Assembly: GCA_030424975.1 (NCBI GenBank)
Contig: JAUHVY010000002.1
Coordinates: 620,001 to 684,000, forward strand
Direction of reading: 5' to 3'
Length of the DNA stretch: 64,000 bases
From: Alphaproteobacteria bacterium
GTDB taxonomy: Bacteria > Pseudomonadota > Alphaproteobacteria > Micavibrionales > Micavibrionaceae
The notes under the pieces were generated by a model. The model was not told where the DNA came from. It saw only the letters and a program-made list of their open reading frames with translations, and ran no database searches. Every line of letters begins with the position of its first letter. Within the stretch, counting starts at the first letter, position 1. The translations under genes and the position numbers were made by a program. Below, one piece after another: positions 1 to 8,445 of the stretch.

Positions 1-2946
1 AATGACCTCTTGCAAACGCTTGATTGGTCGGGTGATATGGCAGCTTCCGTTCACGGGCAGGCTGTAAATCTTGTCGAGGCTACGCGCGCACAAAAGGGGC
101 GTGGTGGGCAGCTTGAAGCATTCTTGCAAGAATTTTCACTGAATACTGAAGAGGGACTCGCCATGATGTGTCTGGCTGAGGCTTTGCTGCGTATTCCTGA
201 TGCGAAAACCGCGAATATGCTGATTAAGGACAAGGTCGCGGCGGCGAATTGGTTGCAAAAACAAGGTGACGGGCCAAAAGATTGGGTGACTAAGGCGGCA
301 GGGGTCGGTATGGCGCTGACGCGTAAAGCCCTCGATAGTTCGTTGTCGAAATTGGGTGAGCCTGTTATTCGCGAGGCGATGCTTCGTGCAATGCAAATGA
401 TGGGCAAACAATTTGTCCTTGGGACTGATATAGCTGATGCACTGGCGCATGCGCGTCAATGGGAGCGCCAAGGCTATCGCATGTCTTATGATATGTTGGG
501 TGAGGGCGCGAGGGAACGTACGGCTGCCGCTACATATTTTGAATCATACCTCGCGGCAATTGCTGCCATATCGGCTAAAAACAGCCGATCAAATGACGTT
601 AAGGCGGGGATATCCGTGAAGTTAAGTGCGTTGCATCCGCGATACACATACACACAACGTGCGCAATGTATTCCAGAGATTACGGAAATGTTGAGGCAGT
701 TATGCATGGCGGCAAAGAAAGCAGATATGCCGTTGACGGTTGACGCCGAAGAGGCGGCGCGTTTGGATATTTCGGTATCAATAATTGAAAATATTTTGCG
801 TGATCCTGATCTTGCTGGGTGGGATGGTTTTGGCTTGGCGGTGCAGGCATATCAAAAACGATGCTTGCCTTTGATTGATTATATCGCCTCTATCGCTCGT
901 GAGCAGGGGCGGAAAATTCAGATGCGTCTGGTTAAGGGCGCGTATTGGGATACCGAGGTCAAGTTAGCGCAAATTGGTGGTATGCCCGAATACCCTGTGT
1001 TCACTCGTAAGTGTAATACCGATCTATCGTATTTAACATGTGCGCAGGCCATGTTTGCGCATGCTGATGTGGTTTATCCTATGTTTGCCACGCATAATGC
1101 CCATACGGTTGCGGCAATTCGTGCTATGGCGCGTGGGAAGGTGTTTGAATTTCAACGTTTGCACGGTATGGGAGAGGGGCTGTATGTCTCTGTTATCGGT
1201 GATGATGATGTGAAGGTTAGTGTATATGCACCCGTGGGGCCGCATCGTGATTTGCTGCCGTATCTTGTGCGTCGCCTGTTGGAGAATGGTGCAAATTCAT
1301 CATTTGTGAACCAGCTTTTGGATAAGTCTATGCCTGCGGGTGATATCGTTCCTGACCCGGTGGCGCAGGTGCGTACGCATGAAAATCATCGTCATCCGGC
1401 GATACCGTTGCCTAAAAATATCTTTGGTGAGGAGCGTGCGAACTCAGATGGTATAGATTTCAATGATCCGTGCTCATCAAGGGATGTGGTGGCGTATGTG
1501 TCCAATAATGCCCAATTAGGTGTGCCTAAATCTATTGTTGAAGGCAAATATTTTGATGATATTGATGAGCGGTTCATCGATCGTGCGTTCCGTTTGTGCG
1601 CTGATGCGTTTCCTGCTTGGTGTGATCGTGATGTAACCCATCGCGCGGGGGTTTTAAACCGCATTGCTGATCTTCTGGAGCGTGATCGTGATGCGTTAAT
1701 ACGCGTGCTTGTGCATGAGGCGGGAAAAACGATGCCTGATGCTCGTGATGAGGTGCGCGAGGCGGTTGATTTCTGTCGTTATTATGCGGCGCAGGCGGAA
1801 AAAGATTTTGATAGGCGCGGTGTGCTAATGCCCGGTTATACGGGAGAAGATAATCGGTTGACCCTTCAAGGGCGGGGTGTATTTGTGTGTATATCGCCGT
1901 GGAATTTCCCGCTTGCGATATTTACGGGGCAGATTGTGGCGGCGCTGATGGCCGGAAATTGCGTGGTGGCGAAGCCTGCATCGCAAACCAGATTGATTGC
2001 CATGATGGCGGTGAAGTTAATGCACGAGGCGGGTGTTCCTGAAAATGCCCTGCACCTGTTGTTAGGCGATGGTCGTTACGGCGGAAAAATCGTCGCGGAT
2101 AAGCGTGTTGCGGGGGTTGCGTTTACGGGATCTACGGCCACGGCGAAGCGCATACAGATGACATTGGTTCAGGAAAATGATGCGATCGTGCCGTTTGTCG
2201 CTGAGACGGGTGGGCAAAACGCGATGATTGTTGATAGCTCTGCTTTGCCTGAGCAGGTAATTGATGATGTCCTCATTAGTGCGTTTGGCTCTGCGGGGCA
2301 GCGTTGCTCGGCGCTGCGTGTATTATACCTGCAGGATGATATCGCCGATAATGTGATTGAACTGCTACAGGGGGCTATGGCGGAGTTGCGGGTTGGTGAT
2401 CCGTCAGACCTATCTGTTGATGTTGGTTATATTATTGATGCGCAGGCAAAGCAAGTTTTGGACGCACATTGTGAATATATGCAAACCGCAGGAAAGTTAA
2501 TATCACGTTGTGATTCCCTGGGTTGTGCGGCCGATAATAGCCGTTTATTTGCCCCTGTGGCGTATGAAATTGACGGTATGCATGTTTTGAAGGAAGAAGT
2601 TTTTGGGCCTGTCTTACACGTCGTTCGGTTTAAGGCTGAGGATATTGATCGCGTTATCATGGATATTAATGCTACGGGCTATGGTCTGACCTTTGGTCTG
2701 CATAGTCGTATCCTGAAGCGTCAAAATGATATAGCGGCCTCTGTCAATGCTGGTAATATCTATATTAACCGCACAACAATCGGTGCGATTGTCGGTGTTC
2801 AGCCATTTGGTGGTATGGGGCTTTCCGGGACGGGACCAAAGGCGGGCGGACCGCATTATTTGCATGCTTTTGCCACCGAAAAAGTGGTGACAACTAATAC
2901 GACGGCTGCAGGCGGGAATACAACCCTGATTACCCTTTCTGAATAA
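1..2946 (+). CDS. putA: Bifunctional proline dehydrogenase / glutamate-semialdehyde dehydrogenase, 5' partial
   Basis: PutA oxidises proline to glutamate in two steps and passes electrons to the quinone pool. The frame is open to base 1, so the true start lies before the window; the TTG at base 10 is only the first possible start inside it. The proline dehydrogenase barrel fills roughly the first half of the visible protein (numbering from base 10), with the RLVKGAYWD, ATHNAHT and FEFQRLHGMGE motifs. The aldehyde dehydrogenase half follows, with ISPWNFPLA near residue 629, FTGST and the catalytic cysteine of GSAGQRCSALR near residue 766. It ends with QPFGGMGLSGTGPKAGG and a short tail, so it is the short PutA type without an extra C-terminal domain. 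Whether an N-terminal ribbon-helix-helix repressor domain exists cannot be seen. The next gene, purD, is on the same strand 93 bases away but functionally unrelated. Confidence 0.95.
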   Translation, partial: NDLLQTLDWSGDMAASVHGQAVNLVEATRAQKGRGGQLEAFLQEFSLNTEEGLAMMCLAEALLRIPDAKTANMLIKDKVAAANWLQKQGDGPKDWVTKAAGVGMALTRKALDSSLSKLGEPVIREAMLRAMQMMGKQFVLGTDIADALAHARQWERQGYRMSYDMLGEGARERTAAATYFESYLAAIAAISAKNSRSNDVKAGISVKLSALHPRYTYTQRAQCIPEITEMLRQLCMAAKKADMPLTVDAEEAARLDISVSIIENILRDPDLAGWDGFGLAVQAYQKRCLPLIDYIASIAREQGRKIQMRLVKGAYWDTEVKLAQIGGMPEYPVFTRKCNTDLSYLTCAQAMFAHADVVYPMFATHNAHTVAAIRAMARGKVFEFQRLHGMGEGLYVSVIGDDDVKVSVYAPVGPHRDLLPYLVRRLLENGANSSFVNQLLDKSMPAGDIVPDPVAQVRTHENHRHPAIPLPKNIFGEERANSDGIDFNDPCSSRDVVAYVSNNAQLGVPKSIVEGKYFDDIDERFIDRAFRLCADAFPAWCDRDVTHRAGVLNRIADLLERDRDALIRVLVHEAGKTMPDARDEVREAVDFCRYYAAQAEKDFDRRGVLMPGYTGEDNRLTLQGRGVFVCISPWNFPLAIFTGQIVAALMAGNCVVAKPASQTRLIAMMAVKLMHEAGVPENALHLLLGDGRYGGKIVADKRVAGVAFTGSTATAKRIQMTLVQENDAIVPFVAETGGQNAMIVDSSALPEQVIDDVLISAFGSAGQRCSALRVLYLQDDIADNVIELLQGAMAELRVGDPSDLSVDVGYIIDAQAKQVLDAHCEYMQTAGKLISRCDSLGCAADNSRLFAPVAYEIDGMHVLKEEVFGPVLHVVRFKAEDIDRVIMDINATGYGLTFGLHSRILKRQNDIAASVNAGNIYINRTTIGAIVGVQPFGGMGLSGTGPKAGGPHYLHAFATEKVVTTNTTAAGGNTTLITLSE

Positions 2947-3039
2947 TCCGTGAAATATGGCTAAAATCCGCGCTTGCGACTTGCCTTTTTGTGTCTGCGT
3001 GTTATGAATATGCAAACCGCAACATGAAAGAGGCAGCGA

Positions 3040-4335
3040 ATGAAAATCTTATTGGTCGGATCAGGTGGTCGTGAACATGCGTTGGCGTGGAAGCTTGTGC
3101 AATCTCCTAAATGTACGAAATTGTTCTGTGCGCCCGGCAATGCGGGTATCGCGGATCAGGCCGAATGTGTTGCGATCAATGTCGATGAGATTGAAAAATT
3201 GGTGACCTTTGCCAAAGATGAGGCGATTGATCTTGTGATTGTCGGGCCCGAAGCGCCGTTGGTTGATGGTTTGGCAGACGCATTAAAGGCGCAAAATATT
3301 GATGTGTTCGGCCCGAGTGCAAAGGCAGCGCAGCTTGAGGGATCTAAAGGGTTTATGAAGGATTTGTGCGCTAAATATGATATTCCTACGGCCGAATATG
3401 GCCGATTTACGAGTGCGGATGAGGCGGCAAAGTTTATCAATGAAACAGGTGCACCGATTGTGGTGAAGGCAGATGGCCTTGCCGCAGGTAAAGGTGTGAT
3501 TATTTGTGAAACAACAGATCAGGCTATTGAAGCTGCTCAAGATATGCTGTCAGGGAATGCATTTGGAGCGGCCGGACATGAGGTTGTGATTGAAGAGTTT
3601 TTAGAAGGCGAAGAAGCCAGCTTCTTTGCGCTGGCCGATGGTAAGACAATCCTGCCGCTCGTGAGTGCGCAAGATCATAAACGCGTTGGTGATGGCGATA
3701 CCGGCCCGAACACAGGCGGCATGGGCGCATATAGCCCCGCGCATTTTTTCAATGATGATTTACGTGCGCAGACGATTAAGAATATTATCGAACCGACAAT
3801 CGCAGGCATGGCACAAGATGGTTGCCCGTTTACAGGTGTACTGTTTGCCGGATTGATGGTGAAGGACGGACAGGTAAAGTTATTGGAGCATAACGTACGC
3901 TTTGGTGATCCGGAGTGTCAGACATTGATGATGCGTTTACAAGGTGATTTGGTTGAAATTCTGCAGGCGGCTGCGCAAGGTCGTTTGGATGAGGTAACCG
4001 ATCAGGTTAGTTGGTCCGATGATCCGGCTATGTGTGTTGTTATGGCGGCAAACGGTTATCCGGGTACGTATGAGAAGAATACAGTCATTGAAGGTTTTGA
4101 AAATGCCAATGCCGTTGAGAATGCCTATGTTTTCCATGCAGGTACATCACGCAATGAAAATGACGATATCATTAGTGTCGGCGGTCGTGTTTTGGGTGTA
4201 ACGGCAACAGGTGCGGATATTGCGCAAGCACAAAAGAATGCCTATGCCGCGGTTGACTGTATTTCATGGCCAAAGGGTTTTTGCCGTCGTGATATCGGGC
4301 ATCACGCCTTAAAGGCAAAAGGCAAAGCTGCTTAA
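3040..4335 (+). CDS. purD: Phosphoribosylamine--glycine ligase (GAR synthetase)
   Basis: This cytosolic enzyme joins phosphoribosylamine and glycine with ATP in the second step of de novo purine synthesis. The 431-residue length is usual for the family. The start [18 protein letters not shown] is the diagnostic PurD N-terminus. An ATP-grasp domain follows, with [11 protein letters not shown] near residue 148 and the metal-binding [11 protein letters not shown] near residue 285. The start ATG has AAAGAGG about 7 bases upstream, which supports it. It is convergent with tadA, whose stop lies about 9 bases downstream on the other strand, so there is almost no room for a separate terminator. Confidence 0.97.
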   Translation: MKILLVGSGGREHALAWKLVQSPKCTKLFCAPGNAGIADQAECVAINVDEIEKLVTFAKDEAIDLVIVGPEAPLVDGLADALKAQNIDVFGPSAKAAQLEGSKGFMKDLCAKYDIPTAEYGRFTSADEAAKFINETGAPIVVKADGLAAGKGVIICETTDQAIEAAQDMLSGNAFGAAGHEVVIEEFLEGEEASFFALADGKTILPLVSAQDHKRVGDGDTGPNTGGMGAYSPAHFFNDDLRAQTIKNIIEPTIAGMAQDGCPFTGVLFAGLMVKDGQVKLLEHNVRFGDPECQTLMMRLQGDLVEILQAAAQGRLDEVTDQVSWSDDPAMCVVMAANGYPGTYEKNTVIEGFENANAVENAYVFHAGTSRNENDDIISVGGRVLGVTATGADIAQAQKNAYAAVDCISWPKGFCRRDIGHHALKAKGKAA

Positions 4336-4344
4336 TCTTATCAA

Positions 4345-4833
4345 TTATTTTAATGACTTTTGTGCGCGTTTCTTTTGAAAGAAAGATTTCAAGGTTTCGC
4401 CGCATTCATTCGCCATCAGCCCATGATCATATGTTGGCCTGTGATGGCATGTCGGTTGTTCATAAAATTTTCCGCCATGAATAACGCCGCCGCCTTTTTC
4501 ATCTGGCGCCGCGAAAACTACGCGTGATATACGTGCAAATGAAATGGCGGCTGCGCACATCGCACAGGGTTCCAGGGTGACATATAATGTTGTATTTGGG
4601 ATGCGCTGCGCTCCTTCCTTGGCGCACGCTTGGCGTATTGCCAGTATTTCTGCGTGAGCGCTCGGGTCGTTCTGCGCGCGCGTTTCATTTCCCGCTTTTG
4701 CGATAATTTCTCCGTGCGCATTTATTAAAACTGCACCAATTGGTACTTCATCACGCAAGGCAGCTGCATTTGCCTCTTCCAATGCGGCGCGCATAAAGCT
4801 ATGGTCTTGTTCTGTAAAGCGAGGATCATTCAT
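4345..4833 (-). CDS. tadA: tRNA-specific adenosine deaminase TadA
   Basis: TadA deaminates A34 to inosine in the tRNA-Arg(ACG) wobble position. The 162-residue protein starting MNDPRFTEQDHSFMRAAL has the zinc deaminase motifs SAHAEI (zinc His and catalytic Glu) and PCAMCAAAI (two zinc Cys), then DEKGGGVIHGG. The open frame runs 59 codons further upstream, but that part is antisense to the S4 domain of rluB and unlike any TadA N-terminus, so the start at 4833 is preferred. With this start the ATG overlaps the rluB ATG on the other strand within one CATG tetramer. No clear Shine-Dalgarno precedes it. Confidence 0.93.
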   Translation of the reverse strand: MNDPRFTEQDHSFMRAALEEANAAALRDEVPIGAVLINAHGEIIAKAGNETRAQNDPSAHAEILAIRQACAKEGAQRIPNTTLYVTLEPCAMCAAAISFARISRVVFAAPDEKGGGVIHGGKFYEQPTCHHRPTYDHGLMANECGETLKSFFQKKRAQKSLK

Positions 4834-5923
4834 GAGCGAAGATAAGCATAAAGGCGAACGAATTGCAAAGATAATGGCACGCGCGGGTGTATGTTCCCGT
4901 CGTGACGCGGAGAAATGGATTACATCGGGCCGCGTAAAAGTGAACGGCAAGGTTATTGATAGCCCGGCCTTAAACGTGACTGAAAACGATAAAGTGTTGG
5001 TCGATAACAAGCCGCTGCCTGAAACGGAGCAAACGCGTTTGTTTTTATATCACAAGCCTGCGGGCCTTGTGACCAGTCATAAGGACGAACAGGGCCGCGC
5101 AACCGTGTTTGATTCCATGCCTGATTTTATGCCGCGCGTCGTGAGCGTGGGGCGTTTGGATTTAAACACCGAAGGGTTATTATTGTTAACCAATGATGGT
5201 GAGCTCTCGCGTTTTTTGGAATTACCCGCGACAGGGTGGAAGCGCAAATATCGTGTACGTGTCCATGGAAAGGTAAACGAAAAGCGCTTGGCTAGCCTGA
5301 AGAACGGCATCACAGTAGAGGGTGTACGTTATAAATCGATTATTGCGGTTTTAGATAAGCAAAAGGAAGGCGAGCAAGTAAACGAGCAGGGCACAAATAG
5401 TTGGATTTCCGTTACAATCAGCGAGGGGAAAAACCGTGAAATTCGCCGTGTGATGGAGGCTTTGGGCCTGAGGGTTACACGTTTGATCCGTACGGATTAC
5501 GGCCCCTTTAGTCTTGGGAAAATGCCAAGAGGTAGCGTTAGTGAAGTTCCCGAAAACGTAATGCATGCACAAATCGAGAAATTTTTTGCTACCAAGCCCC
5601 CAATGCCTGAGAAGAAAGTTGGTGGTGCGGGCAAAGACAAGCCAAAGCAGAAATTTGAACGCAAACAGGATGGAAAGCCGCGCTCTTCGCAAAAATCAAA
5701 AGGTAGTTTTGATCGCAAAAAATCATATGAGAAGAATGATGATAAGGCGTATAAGGGGAAATCTATTCACTCAAAAGGTAAGGCGTCACCCGGAGAGAAG
5801 AAGTCTTTTAATAAGGATGGTAAATCCTTTGGTAAGGCGGGTGGAAAATCAAGTGGAAAGCCACAGGGTAGAAATTCCCAGAATGCAAAATTCAACAAGG
5901 GTAAGCCCCAAAAGAAAAAGTAA
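4832..5923 (+). CDS. rluB: 23S rRNA/large-subunit pseudouridine synthase, RluB/RsuA family, with basic tail
   Basis: This 363-residue enzyme isomerises a uridine in rRNA to pseudouridine. An S4 RNA-binding domain fills about residues 9-60 (ARAGVCSRRDAEKWI). The catalytic domain follows, with FLYHKPAGLVTS and the catalytic aspartate in GRLDLNTEGLLLLTNDG, then EGKNREIRRVMEALGL. From about residue 255 to the end it becomes a Lys/Gly/Ser-rich tail with repeated KGK and KSFGK-like runs, probably unstructured RNA binding. GCGAGG about 7 bases before the ATG is a plausible ribosome binding site. Assignment to RluB rather than RluE/RsuA rests on the S4 domain plus overall look; the exact target position is inferred. 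Confidence 0.9.
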   Translation: MSEDKHKGERIAKIMARAGVCSRRDAEKWITSGRVKVNGKVIDSPALNVTENDKVLVDNKPLPETEQTRLFLYHKPAGLVTSHKDEQGRATVFDSMPDFMPRVVSVGRLDLNTEGLLLLTNDGELSRFLELPATGWKRKYRVRVHGKVNEKRLASLKNGITVEGVRYKSIIAVLDKQKEGEQVNEQGTNSWISVTISEGKNREIRRVMEALGLRVTRLIRTDYGPFSLGKMPRGSVSEVPENVMHAQIEKFFATKPPMPEKKVGGAGKDKPKQKFERKQDGKPRSSQKSKGSFDRKKSYEKNDDKAYKGKSIHSKGKASPGEKKSFNKDGKSFGKAGGKSSGKPQGRNSQNAKFNKGKPQKKK

Positions 5924-6051
5924 TGAAGCAATTTTTCTATATTCCTTTGTTGATGATATTCTTAACCTTCGCGGGATGCGCTTTGATCGGTGAAGATTTA
6001 AAAGTTGCGCCTGAACAAGAGGTGCAGCTTCCGCAAGGGGTAGGGCAATGA
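5923..6051 (+). CDS. Small putative lipoprotein, 42 residues
   Basis: This short frame starts in the TAATG that overlaps the rluB stop and ends in the ATGA that overlaps the rsmD start, so it is wedged between the two genes and translationally coupled to both. The peptide begins MKQFFYIPLLMIFLTFAGCA, a short basic start, a hydrophobic run and a lipobox (TFAGC, Cys19). About 23 mostly polar residues follow, including GEDLKVAPEQEVQLPQG. The mature form would be a tiny lipid-anchored peptide. I know no named homologue. The exact overlaps at both ends and the lipobox favour a real gene, but the small size keeps this tentative. Confidence 0.55.
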   Translation: MKQFFYIPLLMIFLTFAGCALIGEDLKVAPEQEVQLPQGVGQ

Positions 6052-6596
6052 AGATCGTTGGCGGTATATATGGTGGGCGGCGTTTAGCAGTTCCGAAAAA
6101 TCGTGATATCAGGCCAACCACAGATAAGGTACGCGGCGCGGTGTTTAATATGCTGGCTTCGCGTGATTGTATTGATGGGGCAGTTGTTTTGGATGCGTTT
6201 TGCGGAACGGGCGCGCTTGGCCTGGAAGCGTTATCACGCGGTGCGGCGCAATGTACGTTTATGGATAAGCATCGCACGTCTCTTGATCTTGCGCGTGAGA
6301 ATGTAAATGCTTTGGGCGTTCAGGATGCGCAGTTTATATCAGGGGATGCCACTAAAAAGCTATTTACGAGCGATCAAAAATTTTCTCTCGTTTTTCTCGA
6401 TCCGCCATATCACCGCGGATTAGTGAGGGGTACGATCGATCATTTGATAACAGCACAAATTTTATCAAGTGATGCATGGATAGTATGCGAAACCGAGCGG
6501 GGCGCGCAAGGCTATGTTCCTGATGGTTTTTCATTAGAACAGGAAAAGACGTACGGTGAAATTACCGTGCGCATTTTATCATCAATCGCCGATTAA
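6048..6596 (+). CDS. rsmD: 16S rRNA (guanine966-N2)-methyltransferase RsmD
   Basis: RsmD methylates G966 of 16S rRNA during small-subunit assembly. The 182-residue protein opens with KIVGGIYGGRRLAVP and then RPTTDKVRGAVFNML. It carries the SAM-binding VLDAFCGTGALGLEALSRGA and the catalytic DPPY motif (FLDPPYHRGL, near residue 120), all in the usual family order and length. Its start overlaps the end of the small lipoprotein gene. Its stop overlaps that of convergent uppP by the TTAA at 6593-6596. With rluB upstream this forms a small ribosomal-RNA modification unit. Confidence 0.95.
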   Translation: MKIVGGIYGGRRLAVPKNRDIRPTTDKVRGAVFNMLASRDCIDGAVVLDAFCGTGALGLEALSRGAAQCTFMDKHRTSLDLARENVNALGVQDAQFISGDATKKLFTSDQKFSLVFLDPPYHRGLVRGTIDHLITAQILSSDAWIVCETERGAQGYVPDGFSLEQEKTYGEITVRILSSIAD

Positions 6597-7417
6597 CCGA
6601 TCACGCCCGTATATAGCAGGCCGAGTAATATGACCCCGAGGATTACACGGTAATATGCGAATACGGCAAAAGTCGCCTTTTCAAGATATTTCATCATCAG
6701 GTGAATAGATACCCATCCTGAAATGAATGAAAATATAACGCCGATTAATGCTTCAAACCCAAGCTGTACGTCTTCACTTTTTATAAGGCTTAGGCTTATA
6801 AGCGCACCTGCACCGCTGATCGCTACCATTGCAAGCAGCATGGAGTAATGTGCGCTTTCGGTACGGCTATAGCCAAGGAAGCGAGAGGCTGTCATGGTGA
6901 TGCCTGATCTTGATGTTCCGGGAATAAGGGCGAGTATTTGCGCACAGCCAATGATAATGGCATCTTTGAACGTGAGGTCTTTTACTGTACGTGTTGTGTC
7001 TTCCTTACGGTCTGCAAACCATAAAACCACACCGAATATAATTGTCGCCCATGCAATAACATGCAGGGTTTTTAGCCAGTCCGGCTCCAGTACGTGCAAG
7101 ACGAGGCCCGCTAAGATCACAGGAACAGAGCTTATAATAACAAAGCTTAGGAGTTTGGCGTCTTCTGATTTTGCTTTGCCGCTACCGACATCCTTCAGGC
7201 CACAAAGCATTTTGAAAACGTCTTTGCGAAAATACAGTAATACGGCGAGCAATGTGCCCACATGAACGGCGATATCCATTGTCAGGTTTTTCGCATCCCA
7301 GTGTGTGCATTGATCGGTAAAGCAGTGATAAAGCCCGAGATGTCCGCTCGAACTTACTGGTAAAAATTCTGTCAAACCCTGGATGACGGCCAATATAATG
7401 ATATGGTATAAAGTCAT
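6593..7417 (-). CDS. uppP: Undecaprenyl-diphosphatase UppP (BacA)
   Basis: This integral membrane enzyme recycles undecaprenyl pyrophosphate to the monophosphate carrier needed for peptidoglycan and other wall polymers. The 274-residue protein has the family signatures LTEFLPVSSSGHL near the N-terminus and PGTSRSG in the middle. It has several hydrophobic spans and ends with a final membrane helix (YRVILGVILLGLLYTGVI). The length matches the family. It is convergent with rsmD and divergent from a small membrane protein gene whose start lies 59 bases from its own. Loss or amplification is classically linked to bacitracin sensitivity, a family property rather than something seen here. Confidence 0.95.
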   Translation of the reverse strand: MTLYHIIILAVIQGLTEFLPVSSSGHLGLYHCFTDQCTHWDAKNLTMDIAVHVGTLLAVLLYFRKDVFKMLCGLKDVGSGKAKSEDAKLLSFVIISSVPVILAGLVLHVLEPDWLKTLHVIAWATIIFGVVLWFADRKEDTTRTVKDLTFKDAIIIGCAQILALIPGTSRSGITMTASRFLGYSRTESAHYSMLLAMVAISGAGALISLSLIKSEDVQLGFEALIGVIFSFISGWVSIHLMMKYLEKATFAVFAYYRVILGVILLGLLYTGVIG

Positions 7418-7475
7418 GAGTGGGATCCGTTTCGTTTCTGGTCTAAAGAGCTACTCTAATTGGAGGCAAAATACA

Positions 7476-7679
7476 ATGGTTTACGTCGCCGGTATTATCG
7501 GTTTTTTCGGAGGGTTTTTTTTAGGGCAGATGTATTTGTTTTTCCGTTTGCGTAACGTCAGCAATAAAGATTTGTTTGATGATAAATACATAAAATGGAA
7601 ATACGGCCTTATAAATTGGGCGTTTGCGATCATTGGTTCTTATTCCGCTGTATCTATGTATGAAACTTATTTTTTATAG
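7476..7679 (+). CDS. Small membrane protein of unknown function, 67 residues
   Basis: I chose the ATG at 7476 because TTGGAGG lies about 9 bases upstream; the frame continues 31 codons further 5' but that part is antisense to uppP. The protein begins MVYVAGIIGFFGGFFLGQMY, a glycine-rich membrane helix, followed by a charged loop (RNVSNKDLFDDKYIKWKYG) and a second weaker helix (LINWAFAIIGSYSAVSMY). The topology is therefore probably two spans with a short cytoplasmic or periplasmic loop. I do not recognise a family. The ribosome binding site and coherent hydrophobic pattern support a real gene. The following yceI-like gene is on the same strand 88 bases away. Confidence 0.65.
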   Translation: MVYVAGIIGFFGGFFLGQMYLFFRLRNVSNKDLFDDKYIKWKYGLINWAFAIIGSYSAVSMYETYFL

Positions 7680-7767
7680 TGTGTAACCTTTTTGTGTTTT
7701 CATGCGTATATAAACAGATATGCTTTTTAAACCTCTAACCCAATTCAAATAAGGGAGTTTCTACAAA

Positions 7768-8406
7768 ATGAAAAAATTTGCATTCTTAATGGCCGGTGTT
7801 TGTGCACTTGGTATGGCACAGCCTGTTCATGCAGAGGACACTGCGGCTGTTAAACCTGTTGCGGTTGCTGCTGAGGCGGCCGGTACATATAGCTTTGATA
7901 AGGTACATACACAGATCTTGTTCTTTGTGAATCACTTGGGCTTTTCTAATTCACAAGGCGAGTTCCATGATTATGATGGCTCTTTCACATTCGATGCGGA
8001 AAATCCTGAAAATTCATCAGTTGATGTTACAATTAAAACCGCATCTATTGATATGGATGATGAAGAGTGGGATAACCATTTAAAGAACAAGGATTTCTTT
8101 AATGTTACCGAATTCCCTGACATGACATTCAAAAGTACATCTATTGAAATTACAGGTGAAAAAACAGCCGACATTACAGGTGATTTGACGATCCTTGGTG
8201 TGACAAAGCCTGCCGTTTTGCACACGACATACAATAAGTCGGATGTTCACCCATACAGCAAAAAATATGTTTCCGGTTTTTCTGCAACAGCAACAATTAA
8301 GCGTTCAGAATACGGTATGAATTATGGCTTGCCTGCAGTAGGTGATGATGTTGAAATCCGTATCGAGGTCGAAGCATACCGTAATGACGACGCTGCGGCG
8401 GAATAA
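7768..8406 (+). CDS. YceI-family periplasmic lipid-binding-like protein
   Basis: YceI proteins are lipocalin-like beta barrels that bind isoprenoid-type lipids. The 212-residue precursor has a clear signal peptide (MKKFAFLMAGVCALGMAQPVHA, cleavage after VHA). The domain starts at about residue 40 with GTYSFDKVHTQILFFVNHLGFSNSQG in two pieces typical of the family, and later has DITGDLTILGVTKPAVL and ATIKRSEYGM. A good ribosome binding site (AAGGGAG) precedes the ATG. The next gene, 39 bases downstream, fuses a cytochrome b561 domain to a second YceI domain. The two are likely co-transcribed and may act with quinones or another isoprenoid in the periplasm. The ligand is inferred from family knowledge only. 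Confidence 0.9.
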   Translation: MKKFAFLMAGVCALGMAQPVHAEDTAAVKPVAVAAEAAGTYSFDKVHTQILFFVNHLGFSNSQGEFHDYDGSFTFDAENPENSSVDVTIKTASIDMDDEEWDNHLKNKDFFNVTEFPDMTFKSTSIEITGEKTADITGDLTILGVTKPAVLHTTYNKSDVHPYSKKYVSGFSATATIKRSEYGMNYGLPAVGDDVEIRIEVEAYRNDDAAAE

Positions 8407-8445
8407 GAAAACTGATTAAGTATATAAGGAATAGGGCGACAAAAC

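Noticed and set aside
4834-5010. Upstream extension of tadA by 59 codons
   Set aside because: It is antisense to the S4 domain of rluB and unlike the TadA N-terminus; the start at 4833 gives the normal length.
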